Below are positions 27,391-35,327 of a stretch of DNA of 64,000 bases, piece after piece. The position numbers and the translations under genes are program-made. Position 1 is the stretch's first letter, and each line of letters begins with the position of its first letter. The notes beneath the pieces are model-generated. The model was given only the letters and a program-made list of their open reading frames with translations, was not told where the DNA came from and made no database searches. The DNA is taken from contig NZ_CP029617.1 in NCBI RefSeq assembly GCF_003945545.1, positions 310,001 through 374,000 of the forward strand, in the 5' to 3' direction. Source of the stretch: Streptomyces sp. WAC 01529 (GTDB lineage Bacteria > Actinomycetota > Actinomycetes > Streptomycetales > Streptomycetaceae).

Positions 27391-27615
27391 ATGACCGCAA
27401 TGCCTCGGTACGTACCTTCAAGCACCACCCTTCAGAGCGCGCGGTGGCAGCGCAGCAGCCGCAGCAATGGAATGAACAACTGTGTCGAGACAGCCACGCT
27501 CGACTCCGGAGCGCCGGCCGGCCTGCTGGCCGTGCGCGACTCGAAGAACACCGCGGGGCCCGCCCTGCTCTTCTCCCCCGGCCCCTGGGAGACGTTCGTC
27601 AACAGCCTGCGGTGA
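27391..27615 (+). CDS. DUF397 domain-containing small protein
   Basis: A 74-residue protein with the DUF397 pattern: ARWQRSSRSNGMNNCVETAT, then VRDSKNTAGPALLFSPGPWE and TFVNSLR. DUF397 proteins are encoded next to XRE-DUF5753 regulators and act with them, in some cases as the toxin-like or antagonist partner. AAGGAGG precedes the ATG, and the gap from the previous stop is nine bases. Confidence 0.92.
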   Translation: MTAMPRYVPSSTTLQSARWQRSSRSNGMNNCVETATLDSGAPAGLLAVRDSKNTAGPALLFSPGPWETFVNSLR

Positions 27616-27620
27616 GCGAA

Positions 27621-27646
27621 GTCCGGCCCCCGCGCGGGGGCCGGAC
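27621..27646. terminator. Perfect palindromic terminator between DUF397 gene and bioF
   Basis: GTCCGGCCCCCGC and GCGGGGGCCGGAC form a 26-base perfect palindrome five bases after one stop and five before the convergent bioF stop. Confidence 0.75.
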
Positions 27647-27650
27647 CCTC

Positions 27651-28859
27651 TCATCGGGGCGCGGTGCGGCTGATCACTCGTACGGCATCGGCGATCTGTG
27701 CGTCGGTGAGATCCGCGCGAGCGGTCAGCCGCAACCGTGAGATTCCGTCCGGCACCGACGGCGGCCGGAAGCAGCCGACCGCCAGGCCCGCGGCCCGGCA
27801 GTCGGCGGCCCAGCGCACGGCCGACTCCGGTGACGGCGCGCGCACGGAGACGACGGCGGCGTCGGGACGCACCGCCGAAAGCCCCTCGGCCGTGAGGCGC
27901 CGGTGCAACTCGGCGGCGACCTGACGGGCCCGCGCGGCGCGTTCGGGCTCGCGGCGCAGCAGCCGCAGGGCCGCGAGCGCGGCGCCCACCGCGGCGGGCG
28001 CGAGCCCCGTGTCGAAGATGAAGGTCCGCGCCGCGTTCACCAGGTGGTCGATGACCTTGGCGGGCCCGAGCACCGCGCCGCCCTGGCTGCCGAAGGACTT
28101 CGAGAGGGTGAGGGTGACCACCGTGTCGGCGGTCCCCGCGAGCCCCGCGGCGTGCGGGGCGCCCCGGCCGCCGTCGCCCAGCACACCGAGGCCGTGGGCG
28201 TCGTCGACGATGAGTCCCGCACCGAACTCCCGGCATACGTTCGCCAGTTCGGCCAGTGGCGCGGCGTCGCCGTCCACCGAGAACACCGTGTCGGAGACCA
28301 TGACGGCGGGCCCGTCGTGGGCGTCCAGGGTCTTGCGCACCGCCGCGGGGTCGGCGTGCGCCACCACGTGGGTCGTGGCGCGCGCGAGGCGGCAGCCGTC
28401 GATCAGGGAGGCGTGGTTGCCCGCGTCGGAGACGATCAGCGAGCCGTGCGGGGCGAGGGCGGTGACCGCGGCGAGGTTGGCCGCGTAGCCCGAGGAGAGC
28501 ACGAGCGCCGCCTCGAAGCCGCAGAACTCGGCGAGTTCCCGCTCCAGCTCGGCGTGGAGTTCCGTGGAGCCCGTGACGAGCCGGGAGCCGGTGGCGCCGC
28601 CGCCCCACCGCCGGGCCGCCGCGGCGGCGCCCTCGATGATCTCCGGGTGCCTGGTCAGACCCAGGTAGTCGTTGCTCGCCAGGTCCATCAGGCCGCCCGC
28701 GTCGGCGGCGCGCGGGCGCAGGGTGCGCACGAGTCCGGCGTCGGCGCGGAGCCGTGCCTGCTCGTCGATCCAGTCGAACGGCGCGCGCGCCGAGGGCGGC
28801 GGGCACACGGCGCCGGATGGACTCGGCGCCTGTGTCGCGGGGTGCCTGTTTGTAGACAT
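27651..28859 (-). CDS. bioF: 8-amino-7-oxononanoate synthase
   Basis: A PLP enzyme that condenses pimeloyl-thioester with alanine in biotin synthesis. The protein is 402 residues. [16 protein letters not shown] is the family signature, [10 protein letters not shown] follows, and the PLP lysine lies in [13 protein letters not shown]. The start is the ATG at 28859, before which AGGGTC serves as ribosome site. It is divergent from bioB, and the 120-base shared region should hold both promoters. I saw no clear BirA or BioQ box there. Confidence 0.95.
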   Translation of the reverse strand: MSTNRHPATQAPSPSGAVCPPPSARAPFDWIDEQARLRADAGLVRTLRPRAADAGGLMDLASNDYLGLTRHPEIIEGAAAAARRWGGGATGSRLVTGSTELHAELERELAEFCGFEAALVLSSGYAANLAAVTALAPHGSLIVSDAGNHASLIDGCRLARATTHVVAHADPAAVRKTLDAHDGPAVMVSDTVFSVDGDAAPLAELANVCREFGAGLIVDDAHGLGVLGDGGRGAPHAAGLAGTADTVVTLTLSKSFGSQGGAVLGPAKVIDHLVNAARTFIFDTGLAPAAVGAALAALRLLRREPERAARARQVAAELHRRLTAEGLSAVRPDAAVVSVRAPSPESAVRWAADCRAAGLAVGCFRPPSVPDGISRLRLTARADLTDAQIADAVRVISRTAPR

Positions 28860-28979
28860 TGCACAGACCCTAGCCGTCCTGCCACCTGGCCAGTATGTGG
28901 CAATACCCACACCTCAAACCGGTTCTGTTGTGCGAAGTCTCCTTGGCCGGGGCGCCTGCCGTACGTAAGGATCAGCGCC

Positions 28980-30218
28980 ATGGATCTGCTGAACACGCTG
29001 GTGGACAAGGGGCTTCGGCGCGAACTGCCGACCCGTGAAGAGGCGCTGGCCGTACTGGCCACCTCCGACGACGATCTCCTGGACGTAGTGGCCGCCGCCG
29101 GGAAGGTACGGCGGCAGTGGTTCGGGCGACGGGTGAAACTCAACTATCTGGTCAACCTCAAGTCGGGCCTGTGCCCCGAGGACTGCTCGTACTGTTCGCA
29201 GCGGCTCGGGTCGAAGGCCGAGATCCTCAAGTACACGTGGCTGAAGCCCGACGAGGCCTCGCAGGCCGCGGCGGCCGGTGTCGCGGGGGGCGCCAAGCGG
29301 GTCTGCCTGGTGGCCAGCGGGCGCGGGCCGACCGACCGTGACGTCGACCGGGTGGCGCAGACCATCGCGGCGGTCAAGGAGGCGAACGAGGGCGTCGAGG
29401 TGTGCGCGTGCCTCGGCCTGCTCTCGGACGGCCAGGCGGAGCGGCTGCGGGGTGCGGGCGCGGACGCGTACAACCACAACCTCAACACGTCCGAGGCGAC
29501 GTACGCGGGCATCACCAAGACGCACACCTACGCCGACCGCGTGGACACCGTCCAGAAGGCGCACGCGGCGGGGCTCTCGGCCTGCTCGGGGCTGATCGCG
29601 GGCATGGGCGAGAGCGACGAGGACCTGGTGGACGTGGTCTTCTCGCTGCGCGAGCTCGACCCGGACTCGGTGCCGGTGAACTTCCTCATCCCGATGGAGG
29701 GCACGCCGCTGGCCAAGGAGTGGAACCTCACGCCGCAGCGCTGTCTGCGCATCCTCGCGATGGTCCGCTTCGTCTGCCCGGACGCCGAGGTGCGCATCGC
29801 GGGCGGCCGCGAGGTCCATCTGCGCTCGATGCAGCCGCTCGCCCTGAACCTCGCCAACTCGATCTTCCTCGGCGACTATCTGACCAGCGAGGGCCAGGCG
29901 GGCAAGGCGGACCTGGACATGATCGCGGACGCCGGTTTCGTGGTCGAGGGCGCGGACGAGGTGACGCTGCCGGAACACCGGGTGGACGCGGCGGCGGGCT
30001 GCGGTTCACACGCGGCGCGGGGCTGCGGCTCGCACGAGGGCCAGGGCTGCGGTTCGCACGAGGGCGGTGGCGGCTGCGGCCCCTGCGGGACGAGCGAGCC
30101 CGCGGCCGAGTCCGACGAGGCGCGCACGGACCCGGTGGCGGAGCCCAACGAGGCGCGCACGGACCTGGTGGCGGTGCGCCGCCGGGGCGCGGGAACGGAC
30201 CTGGCCCCCAATGCCTGA
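28980..30218 (+). CDS. bioB: Biotin synthase with Cys/His-rich C-terminal tail
   Basis: A radical-SAM enzyme inserting sulfur into dethiobiotin. The protein has 412 residues, about 70 longer than the catalytic core. The SAM cluster motif is C65-P-E-D-C69-S-Y-C72. Likely ligands of the second cluster are Cys109, Cys142 or 144, Cys202 and Arg272 (VRIAGGRE). After residue 339 comes a tail with five Cys and three His in GCGSH-type repeats, then an acidic duplication ([18 protein letters not shown]). AAGGA precedes the ATG at 28980. bioA overlaps its end by eight bases. Confidence 0.95.
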   Translation: MDLLNTLVDKGLRRELPTREEALAVLATSDDDLLDVVAAAGKVRRQWFGRRVKLNYLVNLKSGLCPEDCSYCSQRLGSKAEILKYTWLKPDEASQAAAAGVAGGAKRVCLVASGRGPTDRDVDRVAQTIAAVKEANEGVEVCACLGLLSDGQAERLRGAGADAYNHNLNTSEATYAGITKTHTYADRVDTVQKAHAAGLSACSGLIAGMGESDEDLVDVVFSLRELDPDSVPVNFLIPMEGTPLAKEWNLTPQRCLRILAMVRFVCPDAEVRIAGGREVHLRSMQPLALNLANSIFLGDYLTSEGQAGKADLDMIADAGFVVEGADEVTLPEHRVDAAAGCGSHAARGCGSHEGQGCGSHEGGGGCGPCGTSEPAAESDEARTDPVAEPNEARTDLVAVRRRGAGTDLAPNA

Positions 30219-31491
30219 CCTTCCCCTGGGCGACCTCCGCGAGCTGGACCGTCGCCATGTGTGGCACCCCTACGGCCCGATGCCGGGGCGTGAGGATCCG
30301 CTGGTCGTCGAGTCGGCGAGCGGGGTGCGGCTGCGTCTCGCGGACGGCTCGGGCGAGCTGATCGACGGCATGTCGTCGTGGTGGTCCGCGATCCACGGCT
30401 ACAACCACCCGGTGCTGAACGACGCGGTGCGCGGCCAGCTCAACCGGATGAGCCATGTGATGTTCGGCGGGCTCACGCACGAGCCCGCCGTGGCCCTGGC
30501 GAAGCGCCTTGTCGATATGTCTCCCGAGGGTCTCGAACATGTCTTCCTGACCGACTCCGGCTCGGTCTCGGTCGAGGTCGCGGTGAAGATGTGCCTGCAG
30601 TACTGGCGTTCGCTCGGCCGCCCCGAGAAGCGACGGATGCTGACCTGGCGCGGCGGCTACCACGGCGACACCTGGCAGCCGATGTCCGTCTGCGATCCCA
30701 AGGGCGGCATGCACGAGCTGTGGCAGGGGGTCCTGCCGACGCAGGTCTTCGCGGACGCGCCTCCGGCCGCGTACGAAGAGACGTACGCGGACCATCTGCG
30801 CGAGCTGATCGAGCGGCACGCGGGCGAACTGGCCGCGGTGATCGTGGAGCCCGTGGTGCAGGGCGCGGGCGGGATGCGGTTCCACTCCCCCGACTATCTG
30901 CGGGTGCTGCGCGAGGCGTGCGACGCGCACGACGTCCTCCTGGTCTTCGACGAGATCGCGACGGGCTTCGGCCGCACGGGCGCGCTGTTCGCGGCGGACC
31001 ACGCCGGGGTCACACCCGATGTGATGTGCCTGGGCAAGGCGATGACCGGCGGCTATCTGACGATGGCGGCGACGCTGTGCACGCCGAGGGTCGCGGACGG
31101 CATCTCGCGCGGTGAGGTGCCGGTCCTCGCGCACGGGCCGACGTTCATGGGCAATCCGCTGGCCGCCGCGGTGGCGGGTGCCTCCATCGACCTGCTCCTC
31201 GGGCAGGACTGGCCGACCGAGGTCAAGCGCATCGAGACGGGGCTGCGCGAGGGCCTCGCGGAGGCCGAGGCCCTCGCTTCCGTACGGGAGGTCCGCGTCC
31301 TCGGGGCGATCGGTGTCGTCCAGCTCGACCACCCCGTGGACATGGCGGCGGCCACCCGGGCGGCGGTGCGCGAGGGCGTGTGGGTGCGGCCGTTCCGCGA
31401 CCTCATCTACACGATGCCGCCGTTCATCACCTGCGACGACGACGTGGCACAGATCGCGCGCGCGGTGTGCGCGGCGGCCAGGGAGGGCTGA
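30211..31491 (+). CDS. bioA: Adenosylmethionine-8-amino-7-oxononanoate aminotransferase
   Basis: A class III PLP aminotransferase that makes 7,8-diaminopelargonate using SAM as amino donor. The protein has 426 residues. [12 protein letters not shown] and [16 protein letters not shown] are diagnostic for Bio[13 protein letters not shown] is the cofactor aspartate motif, and [12 protein letters not shown] carries the PLP lysine. The ATG overlaps the bioB stop by eight bases, so translation is coupled. bioD follows after one base. Confidence 0.97.
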   Translation: MPDLPLGDLRELDRRHVWHPYGPMPGREDPLVVESASGVRLRLADGSGELIDGMSSWWSAIHGYNHPVLNDAVRGQLNRMSHVMFGGLTHEPAVALAKRLVDMSPEGLEHVFLTDSGSVSVEVAVKMCLQYWRSLGRPEKRRMLTWRGGYHGDTWQPMSVCDPKGGMHELWQGVLPTQVFADAPPAAYEETYADHLRELIERHAGELAAVIVEPVVQGAGGMRFHSPDYLRVLREACDAHDVLLVFDEIATGFGRTGALFAADHAGVTPDVMCLGKAMTGGYLTMAATLCTPRVADGISRGEVPVLAHGPTFMGNPLAAAVAGASIDLLLGQDWPTEVKRIETGLREGLAEAEALASVREVRVLGAIGVVQLDHPVDMAAATRAAVREGVWVRPFRDLIYTMPPFITCDDDVAQIARAVCAAAREG

Positions 31492-31492
31492 C

Positions 31493-32227
31493 ATGACGGT
31501 GATCGTGGTGTCCGGGACGGGCACGGAGATCGGCAAGACGGTGACGACGGCCGCGGTGGCCGCGGTGGCGCTGGCGGCCGGGCGGAGCGTGGCGGTGCTC
31601 AAGCCCGCGCAGACCGGGGTGGCGCCCGGGGAGCCGGGCGACGCGCAGGAGGTGGCGCGGCTCGCGGGCGGTGACATCACCACGCTCGAACTCGCGCGTT
31701 TCCCCGAGCCGTTGGCGCCCAACACCGCGGCGCGGCGGGCCGGTATGACGGTGGTGCGTCCGCACGATGTGGCCGACGCCGCGGGGAAGCTGGCGGCGGA
31801 GCACGAGTTGGTCCTGGTGGAGGGGGCGGGCGGACTGCTCGTGCGCCTCGACGACGAGGGCGGCACGCTCGCCGACGCCGCGAGGCTTCTGGACGCCCCG
31901 GTCCTGGTGGTGACGCCTGCGGGCCTCGGCACGCTGAACACGACGGCCCTGACGGCGGAGGCCCTGCGGGCACGCGGCGTACGTCAGCTGGGCGTCACCA
32001 TCGGCAGCTGGCCGGCCGTCCCCGACCTGGCCTCCCGCTGCAATCTGGCGGACCTCCCGAGAGAGGCGGACGCCCCGCTCCTCGGCGCGATCCCGGAGAA
32101 CGCCGCCGCCCTGGACGTCCCGGACTTCCGCGCCGCGGCCGGGAGCTGGCTGGCTCCCGTACTGGGCGGCACGTGGGACGCGGAGGCCTTCACGCGGGGG
32201 CAGGCGCCGGGGCCGGTGGCGCGCTGA
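31493..32227 (+). CDS. bioD: Dethiobiotin synthetase
   Basis: ATP-dependent enzyme closing the ureido ring of dethiobiotin. The protein has 244 residues. [17 protein letters not shown] is the P-loop, [14 protein letters not shown] follows, and [11 protein letters not shown] is the second family motif. GGGAGGG lies just before the ATG. It is the last gene of bioB-bioA-bioD. A 21-base tandem duplication follows its stop. Confidence 0.96.
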   Translation: MTVIVVSGTGTEIGKTVTTAAVAAVALAAGRSVAVLKPAQTGVAPGEPGDAQEVARLAGGDITTLELARFPEPLAPNTAARRAGMTVVRPHDVADAAGKLAAEHELVLVEGAGGLLVRLDDEGGTLADAARLLDAPVLVVTPAGLGTLNTTALTAEALRARGVRQLGVTIGSWPAVPDLASRCNLADLPREADAPLLGAIPENAAALDVPDFRAAAGSWLAPVLGGTWDAEAFTRGQAPGPVAR

Positions 32228-32232
32228 GCGGC

Positions 32233-32274
32233 GCGGGGTGCGTGCGGGCGCGGGCGGGGTGCGTACGGGCGCGG
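32233..32274. repeat. 21-base tandem duplication after bioD
   Basis: Two adjacent 21-base units (32233-32253 and 32254-32274) differ at one base: GCGGGGTGCGTGCGGGCGCG and GCGGGGTGCGTACGGGCGCG, each followed by G. It is the main structure in the 157-base gap between bioD and the next gene. Confidence 0.7.
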
Positions 32275-32384
32275 CGGATCGCGCCGCGTACCGCCCCGCG
32301 AGGGACCCGTCGCCGTGGGCGGGAGGGGAATGGGCCCCACCGGGGCACCATTGCGGTAACCGCTCGCCCCGCCGAGGAGGGCCC

Positions 32385-33056
32385 ATGTCACCGCGCTCCG
32401 CCAGACCGGCGTCCCGGGACGCCGTGCACCACCCCGTCTTCGCCCGGTTCTACGCCCGCCAGAGCGTGGCCGTCGAGCCCGTGATCTCCGCCCACCGCGA
32501 GGAGTTGCTCGCCGGGCTCTCCGGCCGGGTCATCGAGGTCGGGGCGGGCAACGGGCTGAACTTCGCGCACTACCCCGGCGCGGTCTCCGAGGTCGTGGCG
32601 ATCGAACCGGAGCGCGTCCTGCGGCAGCTCGCCGTCTCCGCGGCCCTGCGCGCCGACGTCCCCGTCGACGTGGTGCCGGGCGTCGCGGAGGCGCTGCCCG
32701 TCAAGAGCGAGGCGTTCGACGCGGCCGTCGCCTCGCTGGTGCTGTGCAGCGTGCGCGATGTGCGGCGGGCGCTCGGCGAGCTGCGCAGGGTGCTGCGGCC
32801 CGGCGGCGAGCTGCGCTTCTTCGAGCACGGGCGGGCCCCGGGCGCCTTGATGGCCGCCACCCAGCGCGTCCTGGACCGCACGGTGTGGCCCCCGCTGTTC
32901 GGGGGCTGTCACGTCGCGCGGGACCCGCTGGCCGCGCTGCGCGAGGCGGGCTTCGAACTTGGCCCGTACCGCCGGGTCCTGGTGCCCGCGAAGGGGCCCC
33001 GCCTGCCCACCTCGTACTGCGTACTGGGCACGGCGCGCCGCCCGCGGGACTCGTGA
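32385..33056 (+). CDS. Class I SAM-dependent methyltransferase
   Basis: A 223-residue Rossmann-fold methyltransferase. Motif I is VIEVGAGNGLNFAHYP near residue 50, the acidic end of strand 2 is VVAIEPE, and the motif IV-V region is FDAAVASLVLCSVRD. The layout resembles UbiE/Methyltransf_11 proteins acting on small molecules or lipids. GAGGAGG precedes the ATG. The substrate is unknown, and no partner gene is evident. Confidence 0.85.
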   Translation: MSPRSARPASRDAVHHPVFARFYARQSVAVEPVISAHREELLAGLSGRVIEVGAGNGLNFAHYPGAVSEVVAIEPERVLRQLAVSAALRADVPVDVVPGVAEALPVKSEAFDAAVASLVLCSVRDVRRALGELRRVLRPGGELRFFEHGRAPGALMAATQRVLDRTVWPPLFGGCHVARDPLAALREAGFELGPYRRVLVPAKGPRLPTSYCVLGTARRPRDS

Positions 33057-33061
33057 CGCCC

Positions 33062-33080
33062 GGGGCGCGAACCGCGCCCC
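33062..33080. terminator. Hairpin terminator between methyltransferase and VOC genes
   Basis: GGGGCGCG pairs with CGCGCCCC around AAC, between convergent genes. Confidence 0.7.
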
Positions 33081-33098
33081 GGACACCCGTGTCCGGTG

Positions 33099-33461
33099 TC
33101 AGATCGGCTGGATCAGGTTGAGCGCGTTGCCGTCCGGGTCCCTGACGTGCGCGACGCGCTGGCCCCAGGGCATGTCGTTCGGCTCCCCCAGCACCGTCCC
33201 GCCGAGCGGCTCGACCCGCTTGAGCACGTCGTCCACGGCGTCCACCCGCACGCTCAGGAGCACCCGCCCCGGCGTGCCGGTCACGGCCTCGGAGTTCGCG
33301 ACGATGCCGAGTCCCGCGTCGCCGATCCGCAGGTCCAGGAAGAAGACGTCGCCGTCCGGCGGATACCGCTCGGCCTGCTCGGCCCCGAGCAGCTCGCGGT
33401 AGAAGGAGTGGAGGCGGTCGACGTCCGGGGTGACGAGGATCGGATGGATCGCGGCGGGCAT
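33099..33461 (-). CDS. VOC family (glyoxalase/bleomycin-resistance fold) protein
   Basis: A 120-residue protein with paired beta-alpha-beta-beta-beta modules of the VOC fold. It has the usual ends IHPILVTPDVDRLHSFYREL and HVRDPDGNALNLIQPI. Members are metal-dependent isomerases, dioxygenases or drug-binding proteins, and its role cannot be assigned. AGGAGGAG precedes the ATG at 33461. Confidence 0.85.
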   Translation of the reverse strand: MPAAIHPILVTPDVDRLHSFYRELLGAEQAERYPPDGDVFFLDLRIGDAGLGIVANSEAVTGTPGRVLLSVRVDAVDDVLKRVEPLGGTVLGEPNDMPWGQRVAHVRDPDGNALNLIQPI

Positions 33462-33596
33462 GGGGTTCTCCTCCTGCTGACGGGCACCGGGAGCGGGCGG
33501 GTCCGCTGGGCGTGCCCGGGCCGCTGTCGGCGGGTCACCTCTGATGACCGTCCTCTCTGACTCTCCCCGAGGTGACAACTCATCGCCCGGCCGTGC

Positions 33597-33989
33597 TCAG
33601 AGGCTCCACTGGCGCAGCCGCTCCGCGATCGCGTGCACGCTCGCGCCGTCCTCCTTCGCCAGGCGGGCCAGGTCGCGCACCTGCTCGGGCGAGGTGACGA
33701 CCTTCAGGCCGCTGGAGACGAGGTAGGCGTAGGCGACGGAGCAGGCGAAAAGCGCGTTCGAGCGTTCCAGCGCGGGGATGTGGAGCAGCAGTTGCAGGAG
33801 CGCCGCGGCCTTGTCGTGCGGCGTTTCGTAGACGGGCACGCCGAATATCTCCGCCTCGTGCCGGCTGAGGGCGGCGACGAGCGCGCCCCAGTCGGTGACC
33901 TGGGGGTCTCCGGGGGTCTTGTGTTCGGCGATCATCAGGAGCCAGGCAAGATCGATTCTGAGATTCAACGGCTCAACGACGACCTTCAC
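33597..33989 (-). CDS. Fic/Doc-like toxin component with degenerate motif
   Basis: A 130-residue helical protein that I relate to Doc-type Fic toxins of Streptomyces. The helix aligned to the Fic active site reads H70-I-P-A-L-E-R-S-N78, where Doc has H-I-F-N-D-A-N-K-R. The His remains, but the Phe, Asp, Asn, Lys and Arg are lost. AMP-transfer or phosphotransfer activity is therefore doubtful. The GTG start overlaps the antitoxin gene by 17 bases, the usual order of antitoxin first. It may be an inactive relic or a repurposed protein. Confidence 0.7.
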   Translation of the reverse strand: MKVVVEPLNLRIDLAWLLMIAEHKTPGDPQVTDWGALVAALSRHEAEIFGVPVYETPHDKAAALLQLLLHIPALERSNALFACSVAYAYLVSSGLKVVTSPEQVRDLARLAKEDGASVHAIAERLRQWSL

Positions 33990-34272
33990 CGAGCGGCCGC
34001 GCGGGGTCCTGCACGGTGTGGACGGGGCGGGGGGCCTCGCGGACCGGGCGGGTTCCTTCGCGGTCCGTTCCGAACTCCTCGGCGAACACGCTCTCGTACT
34101 GCTTCATGAAGTCGGCGGCCGCCTCGACGAACGTATGCCCGACCTCGCCCGCGTCCTGTCTCACGAGTTCCTCTATGTAGCGGTTCACGCTCATGCCTCG
34201 GGCCAGGGCGCGCTCCCGCGCGGCCCGGGCGGTGTCCTCGTCCACCCGCACGTTCAGCTGCGTCTTCGCCAT
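33973..34272 (-). CDS. Ribbon-helix-helix antitoxin-like protein
   Basis: A 99-residue protein with an N-terminal ribbon-helix-helix DNA-binding unit (KTQLNVRVDEDTARAARERA, then MSVNRYIEELVRQD) and a C-terminal extension that would contact the toxin (HTFVEAAADFMKQYESVFAE). GAAGG lies just before the ATG. The twin GCTAGCGC boxes immediately upstream look like its own operator. It precedes and overlaps the Fic-like gene. Confidence 0.8.
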   Translation of the reverse strand: MAKTQLNVRVDEDTARAARERALARGMSVNRYIEELVRQDAGEVGHTFVEAAADFMKQYESVFAEEFGTDREGTRPVREAPRPVHTVQDPARPLGEGRR

Positions 34273-34280
34273 GCCTTCAA

Positions 34281-34302
34281 GCTAGCGCCGGGGTGCTAGC
34301 GC
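34281..34302. promoter_or_regulatory. Twin GCTAGCGC operator boxes
   Basis: GCTAGCGC occurs at 34281-34288 and again at 34295-34302, a 14-base period. Each contains the palindrome GCTAGC. They begin nine bases upstream of the ribbon-helix-helix gene, the typical place for an autoregulatory toxin-antitoxin operator. Confidence 0.6.
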
Positions 34303-34436
34303 GACAAGGGCCTTGGAATCTTGTCCCTTACATACGTCTGCGGGGCCCGACTTCGGAGGGATACCGCAGCGTGGTCCCCACCACTACTCTCGGCGCAGTC
34401 AAGGGAGTTGACACGGGCACAACCCAGGAGGCGGCC

Positions 34437-35315
34437 TTGTCCACACCTGCTTCGGCACCCTTCACCGGCCGTTCCGGAGCCGCCGGGACCGCCGCGCGCG
34501 CCCGCGGTCTGACCAAGGCGTACGGCTCGGGCGAGACGACCGTGCTCGCCCTCGACTCGGTCGACGTGGACATCGCGCGCGAGCGGTTCACGGCCGTCAT
34601 GGGCCCTTCGGGTTCGGGGAAGTCCACGCTGATGCACTGCCTCGCCGGGCTCGACAACGTCTCGGCGGGCCAGGTCTGGCTCGGCGACACGGAGATCACG
34701 GGTCTCAAGGAGCGGGAGCTGACGCGGCTGCGGCGCGACCGCATCGGCTTCATGTTCCAGTCGTTCAACCTCATCCCCACGCTCAGCGCGCTGGAGAACA
34801 TGACGCTCCCGATGGACATCGCCGGGCAGCGGCCCGACGGAGCCTGGCTGGAACACGTGATCGACACGCTGGGGCTGCGGGACCGGCTGAAGCACCGGCC
34901 CGCGCAGCTCTCCGGAGGGCAGCAGCAGCGGGTGGCCTGCGCACGGGCGCTGGCCTCGAAGCCGGAGCTGATCTTCGCCGACGAGCCGACGGGCAACCTC
35001 GACTCGCGGGCCGGCCTCGAAGTCCTCGGCTTCCTGCGCGACGCGGTCGACCAGCTCGGTCAGACCGTCGTGATGGTGACCCACGACCCCGGCGCCGCCG
35101 CCCACTCCGACCTGGTCCTCTTCCTCGGTGACGGGCGGATCGTGGACGACATGGAGCGCCCGACGGCGGACGCGGTGCTCGAACGCATGAAGCGGTTCGA
35201 CACCCTGCACGCGGTGGCGAGCGGCCCGCCACCGGGCTCACAGGGCGGCCACGACACCGCCCGGGGCGCGCACGGCGGCCATGCGCCCACCGACAGCGCG
35301 TCCGAGCAGAGCTGA
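34437..35315 (+). CDS. ABC transporter ATP-binding protein, MacB/LolD type
   Basis: The ATPase of a type VII (MacB-like) ABC system. The protein has 292 residues from a TTG start, chosen because a perfect AGGAGG lies five bases upstream. [18 protein letters not shown] is Walker [18 protein letters not shown] the Q-loop, [15 protein letters not shown] the signature and [14 protein letters not shown]alker B. A His/Gly-rich tail of about 30 residues follows. The FtsX-like permease starts 12 bases later, so the two form one exporter or mechanotransmission complex. Confidence 0.92.
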   Translation: MSTPASAPFTGRSGAAGTAARARGLTKAYGSGETTVLALDSVDVDIARERFTAVMGPSGSGKSTLMHCLAGLDNVSAGQVWLGDTEITGLKERELTRLRRDRIGFMFQSFNLIPTLSALENMTLPMDIAGQRPDGAWLEHVIDTLGLRDRLKHRPAQLSGGQQQRVACARALASKPELIFADEPTGNLDSRAGLEVLGFLRDAVDQLGQTVVMVTHDPGAAAHSDLVLFLGDGRIVDDMERPTADAVLERMKRFDTLHAVASGPPPGSQGGHDTARGAHGGHAPTDSASEQS

Positions 35316-35327
35316 GGCGGGGCCACG

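Noticed and set aside
28860..28979. BirA or BioQ operator between bioF and bioB
   Set aside because: Only a short AACCGGTT dyad is visible; it does not match patterns I know for either regulator.
29728..31941. A 737-residue minus-strand open frame
   Set aside because: It is antisense to bioB, bioA and bioD, which have full motif support.
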